A stretch of DNA of 64,000 bases from Rhynchonema sp. JSB1_4 (Eukaryota > Nematoda > Chromadorea > Monhysterida > Xyalidae), in NCBI GenBank assembly GCA_030248065.1, contig JASAMV010005168.1, forward strand, positions 1-64,000, written 5' to 3'. The position numbers and the translations under genes are program-made. Below are positions 49,931-62,418 of this stretch, piece by piece; within the stretch, counting starts at the first letter, position 1, and every line of letters starts with the position of its first letter. The notes under the pieces were generated by a model. That model was given only the letters and a program-made list of their open reading frames with translations. It was not told the origin of the DNA and searched no databases.

Positions 49931-52900
49931 TTACAGATTTATAAAATATTGCCGATATTTGCTAGCTTCGTCGGCCATTTCAGCCTCTGTGCGCGCGGCC
50001 CGGTCGTCTTTGTCGTGCCGATCCAGCTGGAGTTACTAGGGTCATTTAGGGCGCCCTTAGTCATAGTGGGAAATGGAAATGCAAAAAATAATCTGTGTCC
50101 AAGTTTTCCATTTCCATTTCCATTATGACTAAGGGCATACTGGAAAATGGAAATGAAACAAAACATTTTCTGTGTGAAATCTGACCAATCAGCTGCCGAG
50201 AATTGGGTGGAACAGAAAATGTTTTTGTCACATGTCAAAACATGACTGCTGCAGTTTCATTTCCATTTTCCAATATGCCCTTAGTCATAATGGAAACTGG
50301 AAATGGAAAACTTGGACATAGATTATTTTTTGCATTTCCATTTCCATTTTCCACTATGACTAAGGGCGCCCTTAGCAAAAACAACAATCGAAATTCAGCA
50401 GACCGAAATTTTAAAAAATTGGACGGACTTTGTCAAACTGACCTCTCTGTACACGTCGTCGTTCTGCGTGAAGTCGTTCGGTTTCCGTGGTAGAACGTGC
50501 ACATGGACGTGCTGCAATTGCTCAAAAACGTTCAGGCCAGCAAACCAAACCATGCGAACGGCCTGTTTTGAGACTTATCCGGACCGATCGTCACCAAGTT
50601 TGATACTCGGTTAAAAGAGGCCCCAGACGTACGATAGCATTGAATCATTCATGGCAATCTTCCAGACGCTGTCATTACATCTTGAACTCGATCCGTTTGA
50701 CGTATTGTCCTTCAAGAATCAGGCAACACCAACCATGCCATACCTGCACAGTTTGTCCGGCATCAGGCCCGTCCTGTATGGACACAGTGCTTGACTGAGT
50801 GTCGTACAAATGCTCGATCATTTGCTGCACCCGTTGCACACAAACGAACAGATCCGACACCTCGGTCAATGACAGATGCGACAGTTTGAGCGCGACACGT
50901 TTCGGCGACACCAGCACGTCTGTGTGTGTGAAACATCAAAATGTCAATTGAATGCCGAGCGGTTGAAATGCATATGACGGGACTGGCATACACTTGTTGT
51001 GGTCGGGGTCCACCCCAATGAGAGGCCAGGGCCAAATTTGGCGGGCGGATCAGTTTGGTCAGACCCATCCAGGGTTTTTGTTGCAAATGAGAGCCAGGTT
51101 GCATGGCACCTAAATCACCAATTTTTAGGTGCCAAAAAGACGCTCTGCCACCTAAATTAGGTGCCATGGCACCTAAATTTAGTAAAAAACACACTGGACA
51201 AATTCAATCACCAAGTTATGCAGATAGTGTCTGAATAAATGATTGGACATTCGCAGCAGAGTACCGACAAAACTGTCTGGTACGTTGTGCCACTATAAAG
51301 AGGGCGGACCGTCATCCGATCACTCACGTCCAGGCAGCACCGGTTTGAGGTTGACGAACGCAAAACTAGATACGGTCTCGAAGAAAATCTGTTCCGTTGG
51401 AATCCTATGGCCTCCGAAATTTTGAGGATCACAAATTTGCGTCGCAGGCTTGCTGTATCTGAAAAAAACAAAATTGCGCGTTGAGGGGTTTGAACGGAAG
51501 CAACAACGGCAACTTTTCAGAGACTTCGGTGCGTGTACCTGGTTACAACGGCATACATGTCCCGTCGTCGGTGTGCATCGCACGGCAAACGTTGCCGGAT
51601 TTTATTCAGCTCGGTGAAATCCAGTTCGGCCACACCTGCACGAAGTGTGTGATGACAACGTAATCGAGTGTTCATACACAACCAACACCCGGCACAAATT
51701 CGGCAAAACAACGTTGTCAAAATTAGCCATTGATCCATCTCGGTCATGTGATAGCATAAGCTGCATTTCAAGATCATGGCACCAATTTTGACTACCAACA
51801 ACCTTCACGCTGGTCGAAATGAGCGGCACCATAATAAGTCGAACTGTCCGCAAGCTCGAACAAGCGCCAAATGGAAAACCAACGTTGATACCGACCGTTG
51901 TAAATAACCATTCAACTTCACGGCATCCCTACCTACCAATAGACGGTGACTGTTTCTCCTCGCCACAGTCAGCCAACACCCTTCCCCACGGATCAACGAT
52001 GGCCGCATGACCGTATGTTGATCGTTTGTCGTTGTGCACGCCGACCTGGGCAGCACCGATCACGAAACATTGCGTTTCGATGGCACGAGCGCGCAACAAC
52101 GTCTGTGTTGAAATATATATGTGGGTACGCAGTCTCGCCTTTGTTCAACGGTGGTCATGATCGGGACCCGTAATATTTTCGGTCCCTGTGCTTACAGCAC
52201 ATAGAGAAGTGAATGTTGGGAGACCTACGCATAAAACGGAAAGGTTCATAGCATTTCTTTGATATGCAGCACAAGTTATTCGATACCTTGATTTGTTGGG
52301 AGCATGAATATGTATACATCATTTTTTTGCTTTTGAGTGGTGGGTTTATATAGTCCATAAGTAAACATCGTGAAACATGTTCACCAACATGCCAATGGGC
52401 CTGTCCGGTGGTGACTGTGAATGCCGATGGATACGTCAAGATATTGGCGCCACGTTCACGCAGCCAGATCGCTAGCTCGGCAAATCGAAGGTCGTAACAC
52501 TGAAAATGAGCAATTCAGAAACGAACAACTGATTTTTAAGAAAATTCTCGCATCCTAACCGTTGATAGTCCAATGTTTCCGAAAGGCGTCAAAATCGGAG
52601 GCACCAAAGAGCGACCATGTCGAGAGAAGCCGCTCTCCATCACACGCACCTGAATTGTGTGCCGAAAACCTGCTTTCGCAATTTAACTTACCGAATCTGC
52701 AATTGCATTATGAAAGCACGAACCCCAGGAATATCAATATCGAACAGATGCAGTTTATTGTATTCACCCAGCACGTCACCGCTCGCATCCAAAAGAAAAT
52801 GGGTATTCCACACTCGATCGTCGTCCGAAGAAGAATGGGAAGCCTGTGAAACATTATTTTGTTCCTGGAGTGCATTGGGCAAAACAGCACTGTGTCGGTC

Positions 52901-53823
52901 GGATTAGTGTAGGTGAAGGTTTGAACTGAGCCTAATTCTCGCCTATACATAAATGGCTGCCCATGTGATACCGATACAACGGTGGCAAAGTGAACGGTGC
53001 ATTTGTTTCGTGATCGCGTAGGTCGATTCGTTTTTTCATCACAAACGGATGATGCAACAGAGCACAGTCGCTCAAAAAACATTCCTCCTCCGCCCTTCCA
53101 ATTGGCCAAAAAACGTACATCAGCACGATCGTTGGGCACATGCAGTCCGCCGAGAGACAACCACACTTGGTGTTTGCGCGCCAAGTCCCTGTACGCACGC
53201 ATCAATGACGTGTGATGCTCTCGGGCTAATAATATCGTCTCGGCCCGATCACGTGCGATAAAGTCACATGCTTCGGGCAGGAATAGAATCTGAACGTGGT
53301 TTGGGGGTTACATGATATTGGTCCTGCGCGAATAAACGTCATGGACTGCGCTGTTATCCACACCATGGCTGATTCCAAGTTCTGCAGCCGCTAGTGCCCT
53401 CAATGAGATCAGCCCAGCAATCAGATCTGCTGTTGGCGGGGCTTTTTGGAGACAACTTTGCCACAGGCGTTCGCACTGACGAGCCCTGGCGCCTCGGTCT
53501 GTCTGCGAAAGCAGGGCGAAACAGACCACCATTATTGCACTCAGTACATTGACAATATATATATGGTATTGTACAATATCCTCTCAAAATATTGTCTGAT
53601 AGTGACGCGATTAGAGTCACTCCGATATCATTTCCGACCTAATAGAATACGTGCATACCAGACCAACCTGAGCACGTGCTTTTTGCGCCTGTTCCACCAG
53701 GGATGTGCACTGTGCCAAATTGTGCTCAATATCATGTGTACATGTCATCTGCCCGACAGCTACCGTAACCTTGTCCATTAGACGCTGTCCGCACGGAGAT
53801 AGGAGCGTAGATCTCGGTCGCAT
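49931..53823 (-). CDS. NitFhit: NitFhit: nitrilase-FHIT fusion protein
   Basis: Eleven exons, phases consistent, about 460 aa: 53823-53668, 53289-53119, 52843-52724, 52649-52560, 52499-52389, 52102-51937, 51635-51539, 51458-51328, 50919-50744, 50511-50443, 50026-49931. The N-terminal two-thirds is NIT1-type nitrilase with the catalytic triad: Glu in FLPEACDF, Lys in EYNKLHLF and Cys in TCYDLRF. It passes through HRRRDMY into a FHIT domain: [18 protein letters not shown], then the HIT motif HVHVHVLP on its own exon. The FHIT part hydrolyses diadenosine polyphosphates; NIT1 homologues hydrolyse deaminated glutathione. The fusion is known from fly and nematode. An internal ATG at 53775 is an alternative start. 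The last intron holds a 323-bp transposon. Confidence 0.96.
50049..50371. mobile_element. Palindromic Harbinger-like MITE in NitFhit last intron
   Basis: Ends GGGCGCCCTTAGTCATAGTG and complement are flanked by TTA on both sides. Arms of about 115 bp are nearly complementary, built of CATTTCCATTTCC units. The loop is about 95 bp. Confidence 0.88.
53405..53560. repeat. Dispersed repeat D1, copy 2
   Basis: It matches 5260-5411 over about 150 bp and lies in NitFhit intron 1. Confidence 0.6.
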
Positions 53824-54516
53824 TTAGGTTCAGCACCCTATATGGATTCATAAAAGACCGTGTTGCAATTTACAGTACATTCCCCATGTCGGTGTGCAGT
53901 ATTGCTTGAGCCACATGCATGATGCACGACATTGAGAGATGTCATCAAACTTGTCACTGGTACGTTGCCAAATTGGATGCGCGTCAGATAAAGCACAAGG
54001 TTGTACCTGTGTGTGAACAGCTGGGACTGAAATGATAAAACACAAATCAAATTCTGAATGACATTTTATTAGAAATTCAAAGACCGAATGACTTAGCAAG
54101 CACAGACTATAAAATCGTTCCTGTTTCAGCCAATATGGCGATCATAGACTAGGGAACAAAACAAATTTGTACAAAGCTAAATAAATCAAAGGAATCTAGA
54201 AATTTTCTGGGCCATCCGCTGGCTGTAAACGATAACAAGAAGGAAATGCAGAACGATAGCGACCCAACAACGCTGTGGGATTCTGTGGTAACAACTCGAA
54301 AATGAACACAACAACAAACAAACACAATCAGTGATACCAAACTGGGTGATCCACGGATTGCCAATTTCTTTCACTGTGAGCATAAATCCGGCTGGTTGAT
54401 GTTTCGCAGTGGGACACACAACAGAGCAAGACTCAAAGCGAACCCGAACCAATCACCGAGCTTGGTAAACATCGCCAAAATTAGTTCGCTTCGCTAATAG
54501 GTCATTTCATCAGCAC
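53824..54516. other. Intergenic between FAM210 and NitFhit
   Basis: About 0.7 kb separates two minus-strand genes. Short minus-strand hydrophobic frames at 54472-54374 (from ATG 54472) and 54364-54149 look membrane-like, but I could not chain them or name a family. A minus-strand AATAAA at about 54066 could end the FAM210 transcript. Confidence 0.4.
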
Positions 54517-55997
54517 TCATCGCGAGTAATGTCTCTTTTGATTCTTCTGTCCATTATTGTTGCCGTTCCGTCTCGGCATCGGCTGACCCGATCTGGACCG
54601 CTGCCGCCTCTCACGCAAATACCGTCTGGCCTCCGAATAGTCCATCTGCGCACTCCGGATGTATTTACGCACATCGTCGTGTCTGTCCTTCACGTAGTCG
54701 CTCATCTGGAAATCGGATGCCGGTCTGTGGCCCAATATAGCATTCTCGAAACCGTGTGTCAACGAAGGGGCAACCGACAGGTCCAGCCAGGTCGGTCCTA
54801 ACCAAAAAAATTTCGACAGTCCATTTGTAGTTTAAGGTGGACTTCCTTTATGCTGACCGAAAATCTCGTATCTCAGTAAGGTCACCACAAAGGGCACTCA
54901 CGCTCACCTCTCCATGCACCTCCTTTGCAGTTGGTAGCACCCCCATTGTACGTAGCATTCGAATCGTCACCACAGTTGTGCCGATTGTTACCGAATATCG
55001 CGCTGGACTCGCGATCTGGAAGTGAACTTAAGGCGAGCTGTCAAATTTTTGAAAAATATTGTGAAACATTCAATTGGCGAGACTTACTTTATAGAGCAGA
55101 TATGCGACGGCAGCATCGCCGGCGGCCGGCGGGATTTTCTGCACAGCGTGCACGGCCGAGTCGGGCATCATCAATGTTTGCATCAGTTTCACAATGTCAA
55201 CGCCACTGCAAAGCAAGTCGGATAAAAACGATCAAGTTGTCGAAAAGAAACAGTCCAGAACTCCAGAGATCAATCAAACCAAAATTACGTTGTTATCATG
55301 AATGAAACAGCAAACGTGAACCCACCAACCTGTAGGCAACAAAGTAGAAAGCGCCGAACCACACCAGCGATGTGGTGATGTGGACTGGGATCACCACGTA
55401 CCAGTACTTCTTCCAGTACCACTTGAATTTCTTGACCAACCCATCGGGCGGGTGATCTTCCGACAAATCTTTATCCTGCGAAATGAAATGATTATCAATA
55501 ACACCGTCAGAAAATTCTGACAACCATAGGCATTTTCGTTCACAATGAAGAATATTCCCACATGGACTCCACTCGATACCAACGGCAGATTGAAGGCTCA
55601 AAATGTGTCGTTCACATGGACAGTTTCAATTATTGAAAATCAATTTTTACAAAAAATGTACCTTCTTTTTATCATCTTCATCGTCAGGTCGTCTGCCGGT
55701 GAAGGACAAGAATCGATTACAGAGATACATTTGAGCCGTCGAGGGTTTGAGCAACAAATTCTGTTTTTTCATCTGTCGACTTTGATCGAAATGCGGCACA
55801 TTTGTCGCTGTGGCGCTCAGATATTGGAAACTTTGCCGGGATAACGATGTCAACTGTCGCTCTCTTGCGCACAGCGATTGACAACAGAATAATTGGCGAT
55901 TGGCCCGGAGTGGAATGTATGAATGTGAAAGATTTCTCGTCGATATTGCAACACATCGACTGCAGTTTTGAAGGAATAGACGCAGACTGCGGGACAT
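54517..55997 (-). CDS. FAM210 family protein (DUF1279), mitochondrial
   Basis: Five exons, phases consistent, about 298 aa: 55997-55662, 55475-55330, 55205-55088, 55015-54908, 54705-54517. Exon 1 encodes an Arg/Ser-rich, acid-poor leader (MSRSLRLFLQNCSR), typical of matrix import. Exons 2-4 hold the DUF1279 domain: KKYWYVVIPVHITTSLVWFG with the first membrane span, then YSGVDIVKLM, and IASPARYSVTIGTT. Exon 5 is a charged helical tail ending in an Arg/Asn-rich stretch. FAM210A/B proteins sit in the mitochondrial inner membrane. I cannot decide between A and B types. The exon 5 acceptor at 54706 was chosen because it keeps phase 0; an upstream AG near 54795 does not. Confidence 0.9.
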
Positions 55998-56655
55998 GGA
56001 TGTTGTGAGGGGAAAATGGCAGCAACACTGAACCTCACAGAATGCACCCAGCCAGCCAGACCAGCTCTGCTATACTCTGTCTATCTCCGCAATACTGGAG
56101 TTACCGACCACGATTTCGAACTGCAAAAAACGTAATAAAATTAGGACCGAACAAGCAAAACCGAGAATGAAGTAATTCCCCATTAGTGGACGGAGGGTTA
56201 ACCAGCATGGAACCCACGAAAGCAAAACCATCCAGCAGTAGTCGACTATCAATTCCTTTATTACATGTTATTCACGCGCACGGACGCCGAAAACACGAAT
56301 GACCTGCAAGACAACGGATTCAACAAATACTATACGAAATAAATAAAATATAATCCTGTAACAACAATATATTTTACAACACAAGAACAATGAGCCAGTT
56401 TCTTCACATTGAAACCCATTATTCCAGAAAAACAGCAGTAACAAAACAATTGCAACAGATTTCGTTTTCAACAACCGACAAAACAAACGAGAACGGCACA
56501 TTCATACAAAGACCGCAGGTACCTAGATGGTTAGATCATTTGGTTTGGCAGATTTCAAGGGCATGGATGATCATTCTGGAGAAACGGTTTATTAAATACA
56601 TACACTCAAACCAAAAACAGAATCACCGTTTCCCCGTGATAAAATAATGACTAAT
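55998..56655. other. Intergenic between SSR4 and FAM210
   Basis: About 0.66 kb between two minus-strand genes. Short open frames appear on both strands, none with motif support. Confidence 0.4.
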
Positions 56656-58145
56656 TTAGGCCATTAGATTGGATTTCCATGAGAAGGCCATATAGAAGAT
56701 CAGAGCTGACAAGAGCAACATGGCTGTTTCGGTGGAGAAATACGGTCCTTTTGACGCGCCGGGATGCGTGAATTCGATTTCGGCCAACGGTTTCACCCTT
56801 GAAGAATCGTCGTTGCTTCGTTGCGCCTGAAATGACGTGGATCAGAAATTTGAGTCGACAATTAATTTTATGCTCACGTCCAATTTTTTTCATAGGCTAA
56901 AATGTTTTGATCATCGTATAAACAAGCCGCAGTTGCATTGGTATTGGTCGCACAATGACTAAATCAGAATTCATCCACCCTGATCTTCAGGTTCAACCTT
57001 AACCACTATGCTACTTGTATTGACAAAACATTTACGGCTCAAAATAATCCGGCACGGCACCCACGTTTGCTGCAGTTCTGAAACATTTTGGTGACTGCAT
57101 TGCTTGTGTGTGATTGCGCACCGAAACGTCATTGCCCCGTCACTTTCCCTCTTCACGATTCAGGAAAAAAAATTGACCAATTCTTATATAGTCATTGTGC
57201 GACCAATATCAATTTATCCAATGGGGACCTCACCAGTGAAAAAGCGCTCAAAACAGGCCAAAGAAACAAACAAAAGATGCCATTTTCCACCGCGCGCCTT
57301 CTCTGGTCCTAAAGCCGCACAAGACAATTTGCGTCATAGCAATTGCATTTTCTACCTTTTTCACAGCCGAATAACTGTCCTCGTCATAGATCTTGATCAC
57401 ATATTCACCGGTACGTGCAGCGTCGTGCTCACTATTCCATGTCACCTGAACAGATGCTTAGAAATTCGAATGATTGAATTCATTCCGCCGAAGATGAATA
57501 AATGAAAAATTAACAGGGGCGCCGAAAGACAGCTTGCCTGATATTTGTTCGATTCTTCTGCGATGGCCACGGGCACAAAATTGCCCTCGACATCCGCATA
57601 CAACGGCAGCTGCTGAAAATTTGTCAAGCTCGTAAAATAGGTATGTTTTGCCTTCAAAAATATTAAAGAAACGGTCATCAAATCTACCCACCCTGGCGCC
57701 ATCTGAACATTCCAACGAGAATTCGACTATGAATGTGCTACTCATGTGAAAAAATGCATCGGTGGTACTGTAGTGCGACGAGGTGACTTTGGGCGACGGA
57801 CAAACAGCTGAAAATAAAATCGTGATGGTAATACATAAACATAACACAAATTACATCATACCACGGTTTTGTGTTTGAAACTTTTCAGGTGCAATTCGCA
57901 TCCTACTGATTAGTTTTTGGGCACTACAAGTGCAAAATGTGCAAGTTCTAAGTGTACCTGCTTCCTGATTTCTAGGTGCATACAATACTTTTGAAGTGCA
58001 AATTGCACCTGAAGTTCTCTAAAAAATTTATGCATCATAGGGGGACAGCGGATAGGGCCGATGCAGGAGTTCACAAAAACGAAAATTTCAAAAACCAACC
58101 GGAACACACGCCGATCGTCAACGCGACGATCAGGATAGAGCGCAT
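56656..58145 (-). CDS. SSR4: Translocon-associated protein subunit delta (TRAP-delta)
   Basis: Five exons, phases consistent, 165 aa: 58145-58100, 57807-57692, 57612-57538, 57445-57356, 56826-56656. Exon 1 is a 15-codon signal peptide (MRSILIVALTIGVCS). The lumenal domain follows with CPSPKVTSSHYSTTDAFF, LPLYADVEG, then VTWNSEHDAARTGEY and IYDEDSYSAVKK. The last exon encodes the TM anchor (ETAMLLLSALIFYMAFSWKS) and a very short cytosolic end. The subunit sits beside Sec61 in the ER membrane and helps insertion and glycosylation of some clients. The intron 57446-57537 starts with GC, not GT, in the context CAG/GCAAG, a recognised minor GC-AG class. Length and motif order fit the family well. 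Confidence 0.95.
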
Positions 58146-58755
58146 TTTCGAAGTGTCCAACAAACTTGCTGCTTAGATTGCAATTACAGGAGGTCGTTTT
58201 GCTGTCTTCTGGTTTGCTTGTCGGTCGTCCTCCCCATGCAATGAAACGTTTGGTGGACCTTGACATACCGCGTTGATCATTGAGCATGCCGCCAAGTATA
58301 CGGTAGTTGCAGTGTCACTCACTGCACGGGTGCATTTGTTCTGCCCAACATCCCCATCCCCACAGAGCACAGACCCATAAACTGAATGCATGTTGTTGTT
58401 GCTTTTTATTGTCAACAAGTTCACACGCATAAAATTGCGCTGCAAACAAAACACATTGGCAATGAAAAATCAACAGTACCAAAAGTGAAAGACCAAGCAT
58501 GATCAAAATGAACTAGAACCACTGCTGTACCAGAAACAGAAAGAGACCAGTTGAATGAGACAGTGTGCACACCAGTTACAGTTGTGACAACAGCCGTATT
58601 CGTAGCGCTGGATGAAAAATAAAATAACAGAAATTACCGATTGATGTGACATCTTTGTGTGCGTCACATTCAAAAACATTGCAAAAATACAAATGCAAAC
58701 ACGATTATCGCAAGTCTGTCACTTCATTGAGCTTCGTGCCAAAAAGAAGAATGTA
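58146..58755. other. Intergenic between the alpha-galactosidase-like gene and SSR4
   Basis: About 0.6 kb. A minus-strand acceptor-like site near 58618 opens a frame that could be a further exon of the upstream gene, but I could not confirm it. Confidence 0.4.
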
Positions 58756-61700
58756 TCAGCAGATTCTAACAATAAACTGACTGAGCAGCCGGCACATGCC
58801 GTACCTCCGTCTGTAACGCCAACAAAAACCGAACAGTACGGCACCAATAATGAACATCACGTAAGGATGCGACTCGAATGGAATGTCGGATTGCGCACTG
58901 ACAACAGGCAGACGTTGGATGGTCGCTTTGATCACGTACACGTCCTCGGGTGCAACCTTGATATGATGTAATACAGCGTGCAGGGGTAGTATAGTAAATT
59001 GCCAAATTCGCTGCCGCACAGTAAAGTGGGCCCCATAGTTAATGTCAGGTTCTAAACCCGAAAATCAACTTGTGAAACATTCAGACAGCCAACACAGCCA
59101 GCCAGGCAGCTGCGCGCAATGTTTCAGAATCGCGCATGGTGAGCGTTCGGGTTCATAACTTGACATTAATGTGGGGCGTATTTTACTGTGCGGCAGCGAA
59201 TTTGGAAATTTACTATACCACGCACAACACAGTGCTGGTTTAGGTCTACAGTTATGTAGATACCGTCTCCCATGGTGTACCTTCACCAAAGTTCATCTCA
59301 GACGCACCCCTGCGCCCAGTCTCATCCAACTACTGGCGACAACCGTGAGGTCTAAGCCTAACGACGTAGTTTTCAAAAAAAAATTGAATATTAGTGCCGC
59401 GCGTTTCAGCATATAACACAACTTATTCGATAAACCTGATATGGAAACGGAGTGCTTGCATGCACGATACCGATCGATTCGCCAGTGATCAAATCAATCA
59501 TTTTGTACCCATTCGGATGATTTAGACCAAGCTCGGACGCCAGCACCTAAATCGCAATATAAACTGCTGACAAAACAAACTTTCGAAAATTTTCCGAAAA
59601 AGAAAACAAACAACTTCAAACCGACCGTATCACCGACAGTTTTCTTCGAATCGCGGTTGAAGAACACGAACGCAAACGAATAGTGCGTGAGCACTGGCGA
59701 CGCAAATGTTTCATCGACCGGCGTCATTGGTTTGCGATAGATGCTCACTGAGTTCACCTGAAAAGCACTAGTAATGGCAAACTACACCAACACGAGCCCG
59801 ATTTCGAAGGTGGTGTGTTCAAAACGAATAGAAAGAGAAAATCATCATGCTCCGCTTTGTATTCTTCAACGTGTAACATTTCCCAAATCAGCAGCCACGT
59901 ATGAATGTTTCACTATTTTGCCAGCTGCGAAATCGGGCTCGTGTTGGCGTGGTTTGCCTTTACCTTAATCGGCCACTTTTCGTATCCTAACCTTACAGTA
60001 GTCCACCCGGTGAACCAGAGGACAACTCACACTCATAATTTTCTTGCCCATGATGCCCAATGGATCCTGGTCGACAGCAATCAGATGTCTGTTCTGCAGT
60101 ATCTCCTTTGTGCCCGGTTCCAGCTTTCTCAGATCATTCGACATCAACAACGGCGCACTCCAAATGCACCAGATGGCCATTTGCACGCGCGCTTGACTGA
60201 GAGTGATGCCGGGGTTGCCGATAATCAGCTGGAATTTAAAATCAATGCAAACTGCAATATTCATGTCATCAAGCGCAAATTAAATGCACATATCAAGAAA
60301 CTATCGGGTCCGATCACCGCCAAGCTTGATATATGTATTGATATCACCCAAATTTTCGAGCTCGACCTCAATTCCTAACCATATCAGGATCATTCCAGTG
60401 TCCGGGCCCGTGGAACTGCGCCAAATGATTCTGATTCTTATCATAGTAATCGATAATCGTCAACACCGACGCCCACGACACGGCAATATCGTTGAAATTG
60501 CGCCACAAATTGCAGTGCTTTGCTATCAGACTGTAGTCGGGCTGTAATATTGCTTGCGTATAATACCTAACTAACGCGTTACTTAAGCGAAATGCACAAC
60601 AAAAATTGCAGATGCACCCTTAATCCGTCAGTGAGCAAATAGAACGGCCAGCTGCACGAGTAGACCATCGGTCGTCCGGTCGCATTCAATTCCTTGCCCA
60701 TTCGAATGTACGCTGAAATAGTCAACAGCTTGTTCATAAATCGCAGTCTTTTCAGTCGCAATATTCTTGAAGTGTCCAACCGGGCTGTAAGTCCTGCGGA
60801 TAATTGAAGCAGCCGTCCAGTTTCAGGTAGTCTACCTAAAAAGGATAAACACTTGAAAAAACTGTTCCTACGAGCACAAACCAATCATAGTGTTGCCTTT
60901 TTAAGTGAAGTGATGCAACCGACACCTGGCGTTTTTTTCGTCAGCATAAAGAGTATTCTGAGGGCTAAACAGAGGGAACACTATGCGGTTTCATATAAAT
61001 AAGAGTTTAAAGAGGACAAGGTGTGGAAGAGCCAACCCAATTCAATCAATATCTCTGACCCACATTCCATTCAGCGAAAGTCTGTGCATCGACATGCATA
61101 TTCTCCATGCGAGTCCCGGCGAATCCCATACACGTGCGATTGCCGAACGTGGCGTACATGCCGTATTGCAGACCACGGTCGTGAATCTGCGATCTTTGAT
61201 TGGCATTTACACTTCAAACATTTCATAGCGCTTCATTTCATTTCAAGTCGTGAAGCGTATCAGATGTACGGGTAGGAAAAGGAGGGCATCAAACTCGCCA
61301 AGTCCGATCACATCACAAAGTTTGACAGCACGGCTTTTGAGCCACAGTCGACCGGCCCTCTCTATAGTGAACAATCTCCTCTGTACAGTTAACGAGTTAA
61401 TGGTCCCCACCCCAATAGACCGTTGTATTTTACCTCTAAATGATCAATCATTCTGTATAGTGAACATTCTGCATAGTGCACGAAAATGCGTGTCCTGATC
61501 GATTCACTACATATAGGGAAAAGGAAGACTGAACATTGTTTATGATGCTAACATCACCGCTGACGCGCGAAGTGGCACTAACATTCAAACAAAACAAAAC
61601 ACAATAACCGTACATATTGTCCGAGCCATTTCATGCCACTGGCGAATCGATCGCCGTCCGCTTTTAATCGTCCCGTTTTCGCGTCACGTGACCGCTGCAG

Positions 61701-62117
61701 CCAACAGTCGTCAACGTTGATGCGATTGTATCCGGCTGACAGGTAACCGTCGTCGACCAGACGATCAGCCATCTGTGTGAATAGGGTCTCTCTGAAAAAT
61801 AGTTGCATTATTCAAGTTATTGACAAAATAACGTACCGATATTGTGACATTGACAAAATTCAATGATCAGGTCAGGACCAGTTCTGAAAGCTGCTGTAAA
61901 CCCGACCATATAAACCAGAAACGGACCTTATGCACTGGTCGGGCAATGAGTCACAATCAATTTGGCACATGAATCGTGTCCACGACAACCATCCCATGGG
62001 TGGAGTCAGTGCCAATCCGTTATCCAATCCCTCCACCAATGAGGGCACAAGTACACACAATGTCAGCAAGCATAGGGATGTCACAACGTGAGACACTTGC
62101 AAAATGTAAATTATCAT
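58756..62117 (-). CDS. Alpha-galactosidase/alpha-N-acetylgalactosaminidase family (GH27)
   Basis: Ten exons, phases consistent, about 481 aa: 62117-61927, 61791-61614, 61186-61064, 60835-60781, 60712-60618, 60541-60380, 60228-60031, 59757-59626, 59546-59436, 58956-58756. A long hydrophobic signal segment precedes [18 protein letters not shown]27 landmarks follow: [10 protein letters not shown], the nucleophile Asp in [16 protein letters not shown] at the substrate pocket, the acid/base Asp region [19 protein letters not shown] and AVDQDPLGI. The last exon completes the C-terminal sheet ([12 protein letters not shown]) and then adds a hydrophobic span ([17 protein letters not shown]) with a basic stop-transfer. 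Pocket residue Ser is NAGA-like, but the second position is Phe. Specificity is therefore unclear. The last exon is less certain than the rest. Confidence 0.9.
58990..59217. mobile_element. MITE family M1, copy 2 (last intron of GH27 gene)
   Basis: Ends TATAGTAAATTGCCAAATTC and complement (GGAAATTTACTATA). Interior matches 47451-47681, including the AACTTGTGAAACATT-type motifs. Confidence 0.85.
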
Positions 62118-62418
62118 TGACGATGGTAGCTGATACGAATCGGTCATCATTCGGAAGCAATCTGCGGCAAAAAATAACATAAATAACACCCATAAATTCT
62201 GTGCATGAGCGTGATCGAAAATACCGAAATAAAATTGTGTAATGCAAGCACACACAACATCAGTACAACTCAAATTGAGGTAAGTGCACACGAAAACAAT
62301 GTGCGACTTCGCATGCGTGTAGTCAAGTCATCGAGCAAGCGCCAAAAACCTGTTCACTGCTGCACACCGTGTTTTTATGCATGAAAACATGAAAATAAAC
62401 AATACAATTATAACTTTT

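Noticed and set aside
54706..54795. Upstream acceptor for FAM210 exon 5
   Set aside because: Phase 0 from exon 4 gives an early stop; the acceptor at 54706 keeps the frame and the charged tail.
59270..59345. Alternative last exon for the GH27 gene near the MITE
   Set aside because: In the required phase it hits a stop after nine codons and lacks the final-strand motif that the exon at 58956 supplies.
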